A DNA stretch of 53,652 nt from JBLXBZ01 sp048265185 (GTDB lineage: Bacteria; Pseudomonadota; Alphaproteobacteria; Rhizobiales; Stappiaceae), in contig JBLXBZ010000013.1 in NCBI GenBank assembly GCA_048265185.1, positions 1-53,652 of the forward strand. The letters run 5' to 3'. Of this stretch, positions 48,701-53,652 are shown piece by piece. A program made the translations under genes and the position numbers. Every line of letters begins with the position of its first letter. Within the stretch, counting starts at the first letter, position 1. Under the pieces are notes generated by a model. That model made no database searches and was not told where the DNA came from. It saw nothing but the letters and a program-made list of their open reading frames with translations.

Positions 48701-51286
48701 GCGGGAGAGACGGCGAAGCTGCGCCTGAAGCCGCGTTTCGACGGCGTCGCGGTTGTGAATGTGATGGCGGAGCGCTTGATTTCAACCATGACCGTTCCCG
48801 TCAAGAAAGGCGAAGAGCAGATCGACTTGCCGGTGAGCGCGGACTGGGGGACGGGCGTCTATGTGACGGCGACCCTCTACCGTCCCATGGATATTGCGGC
48901 GGCGCGAATGCCTTCCCGCTCCATTGGACTGCAATGGGTTGCTATTGATCCGCAGGACCGCAAATTGGCGGTTGAGCTTTCCGCGCCGGAAAAGATCCTT
49001 CCCGGGAGCGCTCTCAAAGTTCCTCTGCGCTTGACCAATCTTAAAGCCGGAGAAAAGGCTTATGTGACCGTGGCGGCGGTTGACGTGGGTATTTTGAACT
49101 TGACCCGCTATCAGGCGCCCAATCCGGACGCGTGGTATTTTGGCCAACGGCGTTTGGGCATGGAGCTGCGCGACCTTTATGGTCAGTTGATTGATCGCAC
49201 TGCGGGAACGCGCGGCGCGATCCGCTCCGGTGGGGATATGATGGCGTTGCGTCTGGATTCTCCTCCTCCTCAAGAGGCTTCGTTGGCTTCTTTTTCCGGT
49301 GTTGTCGAAGTTGATGATAACGGCGCCGCGGAAGTTTCTTTCGATATTCCTGATTTTAACGGAACCGTCCGTTTGATGGCTGTGGCCTGGAGTAAAGAAG
49401 GGGTTGGTCACGGCGAGCAGGATGTGATCGTGCGCGCGCCCGTGGTTATGAGCGCGTCCTTGCCTCGTTTTCTGGCGCCGGGAGATCAGTCCGTGTTGCT
49501 TGTTGACGTGGATAATGTTGACGGCCCGGCTGGCGAATACGCTCTCGACATCGCCACAAGCGGTCCGGTTTCCTTAACCGAGCCGGGGTCGCTTGAGGTT
49601 ACGCTTGATGAAAAGCAACGTAAAACCTTGCGTCTGGCGATTAAGGCGGGAACTGAAGCGGGAGACGGTGAGTTTTCTCTCGTGTTGACGGGGCCGCAAG
49701 ATGTGAAGGTCGCCAAGGCGCTGGCCCTTGGCGTTCGAGACTTGCAGCCTGAAGTGACGCGTCGTTCGTTTGTGACTCTGCCCAAAGGTGGATCGTTGAC
49801 GCTGGACGAGGGCGTTTTGTCTGGGTTGCGGCTTGCCGGAGCGCAGGTGAGCGTTGGCGCTGGCGGCGCGGCGCGAATAAACGTCGGCGGGCTTTTGTCG
49901 GCGCTTGATCGTTACCCTTATGGTTGTGTGGAGCAAACCGCCAGTCGCGCGCTGCCGCTGCTATATCTGAATGAAGTGGCGCAGGCGAGCGGTCTGGGAA
50001 GCGATGGCGAAATTCGCGAACGGGTGGCGCAGGCGATCGCCCGCGTGCTTTCCAATCAAAATTCCAGCGGCTCGTTCGGAATGTGGTCCAGTTTCGGCGA
50101 GACCGATCTTTGGCTCGACAGTTATGTGACTGACTTTTTGATCCGGGCGCGGGAGAAGGGCTATCAGGTTGAGCAAACCGCTTTTGACATGGCTCTGGAT
50201 AATCTGGAAAATCGTATCGCCTACGCGTCTGATTTTTCCAGTGGAGGTGAAGGAATTGCTTACGGTCTTTATGTTCTTGCCCGTTCTGGTCGGGTTTCCG
50301 TAGGGGATTTGCGCTATTACGTTGATGTAAAACTTCAGAGTTTCAACACGCCTCTCGCCAAGGCTCAGCTTGCGGCGGCGTTGGCGCTTTATGGGGAAAA
50401 TGCGCGGGCGAAAAAAGCCTTTGAAGCGGCTAGCCTTGCATTGTTAAGCGGCGACGACCCAAGGGGGGGACGTGAGGATTATGGCTCTCTCCTGCGCGAC
50501 GGCGCTGGCGTATTGGCTTATGTCGCCGCATCGAAACTGGACGGAGTGGAGCAATCCGCCTTGACCCGTTTCGTCGCGGGCCGTCAGGATGACGCTCAAC
50601 GCTTGTCGACGCAAGACATGGCGTGGTTGTTGATGGCTGCGCGTCAGTTGGTTTTGGAAAGCGCGTCAGACCGGTTTTCTCTAAATGGAAATGAGCGTGA
50701 GGGGTTATTTTCCCAAAGCGTCACAGGAGCGGATTTGGCGAAAGGCAATGTGGTGATCGTCAATGAGGGGGATGCGCCGGCTGACGTGGTGACGACGGTT
50801 TCCGGCAGGCCGGTGACGCCGCCGCCAGCAGGCGGAAAAGGCTACCGAATCGAACGCGAATATTACGATATGAACGGTGATAAGCTCGACACGGCTACGG
50901 TGGCGCAAAATACGCGGATGGTGGTCGTTCTCACGGTGGTTCCCGAGGAGGGGCAAACGAGCGGGCGTTTGCTTTTGGTCGACCGTTTGCCCGCAGGCGT
51001 CGTGATAGATAATCCGCGGCTGGTGCGTTCGGGCGATTTGGGCGCATTTCAGTGGTTGAAGCCAATAGATAATGCGGACCATGTCGCCTTCCGGGATGAT
51101 CGTTTCGTTGTGGCGGCTGATCTGGAGCGATTGGATGGCGACCGATTCACTTTCGCTTACCTCGCCCGCGCCGCGACGCCGGGGGCCTACGCCCATCCGC
51201 CCGCCACGGTGGAGGATATGTATCGCCCTGATCTTACCGCGAATACGGATACGGGCCGCATGGAAGTGCTTGGGCCGGGCCGCTAG
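45770..51286 (+). CDS. Alpha-2-macroglobulin family protein with thioester and N-terminal PAN-like domain
   Basis: A 1,838-residue exported protein. The signal peptide ends near SFAQDQ (residue about 35) and lacks a lipobox, unlike E. coli YfhM. Residues about 60-110 form a PAN/Apple-like disulfide module (DACKTSC, VCRAF, RWCFLKS). MG and bait domains follow. The thioester motif CVEQ is at residues 1386-1389 (YGCVEQTASRALPL), within the helical alpha/alpha barrel domain. The tail (LLLVDRLPAGVVIDNPR) is the last MG domain. Such proteins trap proteases in the periplasm and work with PBP1C, encoded 20 bases downstream. Confidence 0.92.
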   Translation: MFAAKLMRLTSRTLTRTFCVAAVLAPMFLGAASFAQDQEKRIVIIEDADYYGADLETVKDVDLDACKTSCLGNDVCRAFTYNVSARWCFLKSSAGPLNAFNGAVAGRVVTVKDAPVKTQDAREKELSFLPASYLMEARSQKQRLPRIYNPAGRSAAVLEQDGRRALESSNLDQAENAFGGAIVLEPASFELWAGLSSALLRQSPDDWQKRQDVYERSTASAVNAYLRAVTDRQRARALNFLGDSLARRDAWKLAIRSLHDGLQLVELPDVRARYDQMVAEHGFRILDQQVDSDAASPRVCIVFSDVLPRDVDLNSYIKVTGAGPFSIEAENAQACVDGVKHGERYGLLVREGLPSRDGETLLKSADLTVYVRDRAPSAHFLGRAYVLPKGKGASVPVVSVNTDEVELEIYRIGERGLASSLRDQRFLSQLNAYKAEQIRNEFGEEVWKGVVETQRQLNRDVTTAIPMDDVALDMSPGVYAMVARPKGDIKNQWGAWSTQWFIVSDLGLSAYSGNDGVVASVRSLASAQAISGVKFKLIAVNNEILGEAVSDLKGMARFAAGLARGVGGRAPALLAAETALGDFAFLDLSAPAFDLTDRGVDGRPAPQPIDVFAWTERGVYRPGETVHAAALARDDKADALPSLPMTFVFDRPDGVEHSRVVVSDAGAGGYAYSLDLASSAQTGTWSLRIYADPKGPALATKIFLVEDFQPERVDFKLETISKAFSPLAPPEVTLDAKFLYGAPAGDLRLEGEVNVAASRTMEAYPGYQFGLDDEETTGARATLPGGLKTADDGALSFTPVLPDLQPITGLYEAEIVTRLVETGGRFVERSLSLPVLPTGERIGVKSAFEGGVDEGGPADFQIIVVNPSGERVAAKDLRWTLSKIETRYQWYRANGNWSFEPVTTSKRVANGDLTVAADSPAKLSLPVEWGEYRLEVSGSGEMSAVTSSTFTAGWYVASASSQTPDILEIGLDKASYRAGETAKLRLKPRFDGVAVVNVMAERLISTMTVPVKKGEEQIDLPVSADWGTGVYVTATLYRPMDIAAARMPSRSIGLQWVAIDPQDRKLAVELSAPEKILPGSALKVPLRLTNLKAGEKAYVTVAAVDVGILNLTRYQAPNPDAWYFGQRRLGMELRDLYGQLIDRTAGTRGAIRSGGDMMALRLDSPPPQEASLASFSGVVEVDDNGAAEVSFDIPDFNGTVRLMAVAWSKEGVGHGEQDVIVRAPVVMSASLPRFLAPGDQSVLLVDVDNVDGPAGEYALDIATSGPVSLTEPGSLEVTLDEKQRKTLRLAIKAGTEAGDGEFSLVLTGPQDVKVAKALALGVRDLQPEVTRRSFVTLPKGGSLTLDEGVLSGLRLAGAQVSVGAGGAARINVGGLLSALDRYPYGCVEQTASRALPLLYLNEVAQASGLGSDGEIRERVAQAIARVLSNQNSSGSFGMWSSFGETDLWLDSYVTDFLIRAREKGYQVEQTAFDMALDNLENRIAYASDFSSGGEGIAYGLYVLARSGRVSVGDLRYYVDVKLQSFNTPLAKAQLAAALALYGENARAKKAFEAASLALLSGDDPRGGREDYGSLLRDGAGVLAYVAASKLDGVEQSALTRFVAGRQDDAQRLSTQDMAWLLMAARQLVLESASDRFSLNGNEREGLFSQSVTGADLAKGNVVIVNEGDAPADVVTTVSGRPVTPPPAGGKGYRIEREYYDMNGDKLDTATVAQNTRMVVVLTVVPEEGQTSGRLLLVDRLPAGVVIDNPRLVRSGDLGAFQWLKPIDNADHVAFRDDRFVVAADLERLDGDRFTFAYLARAATPGAYAHPPATVEDMYRPDLTANTDTGRMEVLGPGR

Positions 51287-51306
51287 GATAGAAACGATAG
51301 GATGAA

Positions 51307-53451
51307 ATGAGGTCTTGTAAGGCTGATTCTCCTTCGAATGCGGGGCGAGGGCGCAAGTGGTTCGCCTGTGGGGCGGGAGTTCTCGTCGCGAGCCTGTTGG
51401 CCGGGGCGCTCGGGTGGTTTTGGGTTGAAACGCGTATAGCGAAAACGGACCCCGCGGCGCTTGTTGGCGAAATAGACGTTTCCAAAGTGGTGCTCGACCG
51501 GCATGGGGAGTTGCTCAGAGCGTTTCAAACGCCTGATGATCGCTGGCGTCTTCCTGTGAGGCTCGACGAAGTTGATCGCCGATTTATCGACATGTTGCTG
51601 GCGTTTGAGGATCAGCGTTATTTTGTTCATGATGGCGTTGATTTAGGTGCGCTGGCGCGTGCGAGCGTTCAGGCATTGACCAATGGCCGGATTATTTCCG
51701 GCGCCTCCACTTTGACGATGCAGGTGGTGCGGCTTTTACGTGAGGCGCCGACGCGTGACCTTGGAGACAAGCTGACGCAAATCTTTGGAGCTTATGCGCT
51801 GGAGCGCCAGCTCTCTAAAGATGAAATTCTAAACGCCTATCTTTTGCGCGCTCCTTATGGGGGCAACTTGGAGGGGGTGCGCGCCGCGTCTTTGGCGTGG
51901 TTTGGCAAAGAGCCGGCTAGACTGACCCCAGCTCAGGCGGCTTTGCTGGTGGCGCTTCCGCAGTCTCCTGAAGCGAGAAGGCCGGATCGTTTTCCAGGAC
52001 GCGCCAAAATCGCCCGCGACAGAGTGTTGGATCAGATGGCGCGTTTGGGGGTCTTGGACAAGGAGGCGGCTCAGGCGGCGAAACGGGATCCGATTCCCCG
52101 TCGGCGGCGGGACGTTCCGATTGTCGCGCCGCATGTGTCTTTGGCGGCGGTTGCGGCGGCGCCAGATCAAAATATCGTTCGGACGACTCTCGATCGAAGT
52201 TTGCAGAAGGGCCTTGAGGCTTTAGCGGCTGGGCATGCGGCGGCGATTTCTCAACAGGCGTCCGTTGCGATTCTCGTGGTTGACCACCGCACCGGCGAGG
52301 TGTTGGCGCGGGTTGGCTCCCCGGGACTTTTGGACGAAGCGCGTCTCGGTTATGTGGATATGACGCGGGCTCTTCGCTCTCCGGGGTCTCTTTTGAAGCC
52401 CTTTATATATGGCCTCGCTTTTGAAGATGGAATCGCGCGCCCTGAAAGCTTGATTGATGACAGGCGGGAGACCATCGAGGGATATAGCCCGACCAATTTT
52501 GATCAGAGTTTTCAAGGTACGGTGACGGTTCGCGAGGCTTTGCAGCTATCGCTTAACGTGCCGGCGGTCAAAGTTCTGGCCGCCGTTGGCGCGCCCAAGC
52601 TGTTGTCACGCATTCGCGCCGCCGGCGCGCGTCCACGCTTCCCCAAAGGAGAAGCGCCGGGATTGGCTGTAGGGCTAGGCGGGCTTGGATTGACGCTTTG
52701 GGATCTGGTGCGGCTTTACGCGTCTCTGGCGGAAGGCGGAATGTCTGTCGACATTATAGAATCGGACGTTGCCCGTGAAGGCGAGGGGAGCGGCGGTGAT
52801 GATCATAGGCGCCGCGTTTTGGCTTCCGTCGCTAATTGGTATGTGGGTGACATACTTCTTGGAACTCCCGCCCCCAAAAACGCTTCTGGCGAGGGAATCG
52901 CCTATAAAACCGGAACATCCTATGGTTACCGCGATGCATGGGCCATTGGCTATGACGGTGCGCATGTGGTTGGGGTTTGGGTTGGTCGCGCCAATGGAAC
53001 GCCCATTGCGGGAATCACGGGCCATCAAACCGCCGCGCCGATTCTTTTCGAAGCGTTTCAGCAAGTTGACGTTAGGCGCACGCCTTTGTGGCGTCGTCCC
53101 GCTGGGGCGTTAAGCCAGACGACCAGCGAGTTGCCAGGCCCTATGCGCCGGGTTCGCCTCGCGCGACGCTTGCGTCGTTCTGCGAAAGACTGGAATGCTC
53201 CGGAAATATTCTATCCGCCAAATGACGCGCTTGTTGAGCTTGAGCGTGAAGATGACGCAACGCTTTCGCCGCTTGTGGTGAAAATTCGCCGAGGAAAACC
53301 ACCATATAGCTGGTTTGTGAATGGCGCGCCTGTTGTGGGGGAGGCGAGACGCAAAAGTCTTTTCTGGACGCCGAATGAGGTTGGTCCCGCCACGATTGTC
53401 GTCGTTGACAGTTCAGGGCGCACAGATCGAATCCGTGTTGACTTGCGATAA
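51307..53451 (+). CDS. pbpC: Penicillin-binding protein 1C
   Basis: A 714-residue bifunctional enzyme. After a short cytoplasmic segment, a transmembrane helix (ACGAGVLVASLLAGALGWFW) lies near residues 19-40. The GT51 glycosyltransferase domain has the catalytic E101 in FEDQRYFVHDGVD. The transpeptidase domain has S361-x-x-K364 (SPGSLLKP), an SLN motif, and K534-T-G. A BiPBP_C-like tail (YPPNDALVEL, then a Gly-rich WFVNG) closes it. The start at 51307 is 20 bases after the a2m stop. The a2m-pbpC pair is a common operon for protease defence and wall repair. Confidence 0.92.
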   Translation: MRSCKADSPSNAGRGRKWFACGAGVLVASLLAGALGWFWVETRIAKTDPAALVGEIDVSKVVLDRHGELLRAFQTPDDRWRLPVRLDEVDRRFIDMLLAFEDQRYFVHDGVDLGALARASVQALTNGRIISGASTLTMQVVRLLREAPTRDLGDKLTQIFGAYALERQLSKDEILNAYLLRAPYGGNLEGVRAASLAWFGKEPARLTPAQAALLVALPQSPEARRPDRFPGRAKIARDRVLDQMARLGVLDKEAAQAAKRDPIPRRRRDVPIVAPHVSLAAVAAAPDQNIVRTTLDRSLQKGLEALAAGHAAAISQQASVAILVVDHRTGEVLARVGSPGLLDEARLGYVDMTRALRSPGSLLKPFIYGLAFEDGIARPESLIDDRRETIEGYSPTNFDQSFQGTVTVREALQLSLNVPAVKVLAAVGAPKLLSRIRAAGARPRFPKGEAPGLAVGLGGLGLTLWDLVRLYASLAEGGMSVDIIESDVAREGEGSGGDDHRRRVLASVANWYVGDILLGTPAPKNASGEGIAYKTGTSYGYRDAWAIGYDGAHVVGVWVGRANGTPIAGITGHQTAAPILFEAFQQVDVRRTPLWRRPAGALSQTTSELPGPMRRVRLARRLRRSAKDWNAPEIFYPPNDALVELEREDDATLSPLVVKIRRGKPPYSWFVNGAPVVGEARRKSLFWTPNEVGPATIVVVDSSGRTDRIRVDLR

Positions 53452-53652
53452 GTGGGAATGGTCGCCTCGGGGGCGTTTTAATTTCAAAGGTCGATAAAAC
53501 GCTTACTATCGTTGAAGATCTGGCAGAAAATAATATTTACCCTTAGATGACGCCCTTAAGTAATTAAATAAACTATATAAGTAATTTTATAGAAATTAAA
53601 CAATGAAATAAAATAATTTTAATATGCATATATAATAAACTTGTTAATTTCA
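53452..53652. other. AT-rich tail after pbpC
   Basis: No gene is visible. GCGTTTTA at 53473-53480 and TAAAACGC at 53495-53502 form an 8-bp inverted repeat after the pbpC stop, possibly a weak terminator. The last 100 bases are strongly AT-rich, like a promoter region or a boundary. Confidence 0.5.

Overview
The window looks like an alphaproteobacterial chromosome segment: a GC-rich background, a chvE-gguABC sugar-uptake locus beside a GbpR-type LysR gene, a phnCDEE transporter, DUF4214, and an alpha-2-macroglobulin/pbpC pair. I cannot name the genus. It falls into two halves.

Bases 1 to about 31,850 are the larger part of a prophage whose left end lies outside the window. Its right end is a tyrosine integrase (minus strand) next to the CCA end of a tRNA-Ser(GCT), the likely attachment site. 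From the left it carries: a DUF5906-type replicative helicase cut by the window edge; a NusG paralogue; an array of TGCCTAAC iterons; a GPZ-like minor tail gene; a winged-helix small-terminase candidate next to repeats that look like a packaging site; a lambda-like head module (GpA terminase, gpW, portal, a fused prohead protease/major capsid gene, a DUF2190 decoration protein); P2-like contractile-tail genes in P2 order (V, spike tip, W, J, I, fibres, sheath, tube, tail assembly, tape measure, U, X, D); a toxin-antitoxin pair on the opposite strand; a lysis cassette (GH24 endolysin, nested spanins, holin); a lower-GC accessory block (secreted SNase-like nuclease, a small ORF, a DUF3800 protein, a transposase remnant); and the integrase. 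Late genes are tightly coupled by overlapping start/stop codons, but the run is broken by four terminator-like hairpins placed directly before the GPZ-like, DUF2190, sheath and endolysin genes. With a phage NusG paralogue this suggests processive antitermination control of late transcription, the most interesting hypothesis in the window.

Bases 31,900 to the end are host genes: a CsbD-like stress protein; a LysR regulator with a strong palindromic operator, divergent from chvE-gguA-gguB-gguC (ABC sugar uptake plus a FAH-fold enzyme); a CAP-domain/DUF4214 secreted protein; phnC-phnD-phnE-phnE behind a candidate Pho box; an orphan ParA-like ATPase; a very large thioester alpha-2-macroglobulin with an N-terminal PAN-like domain; and pbpC (PBP1C), which ends just before an AT-rich tail.

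All functions are inferred by reading motifs and family resemblance; no database search was run.
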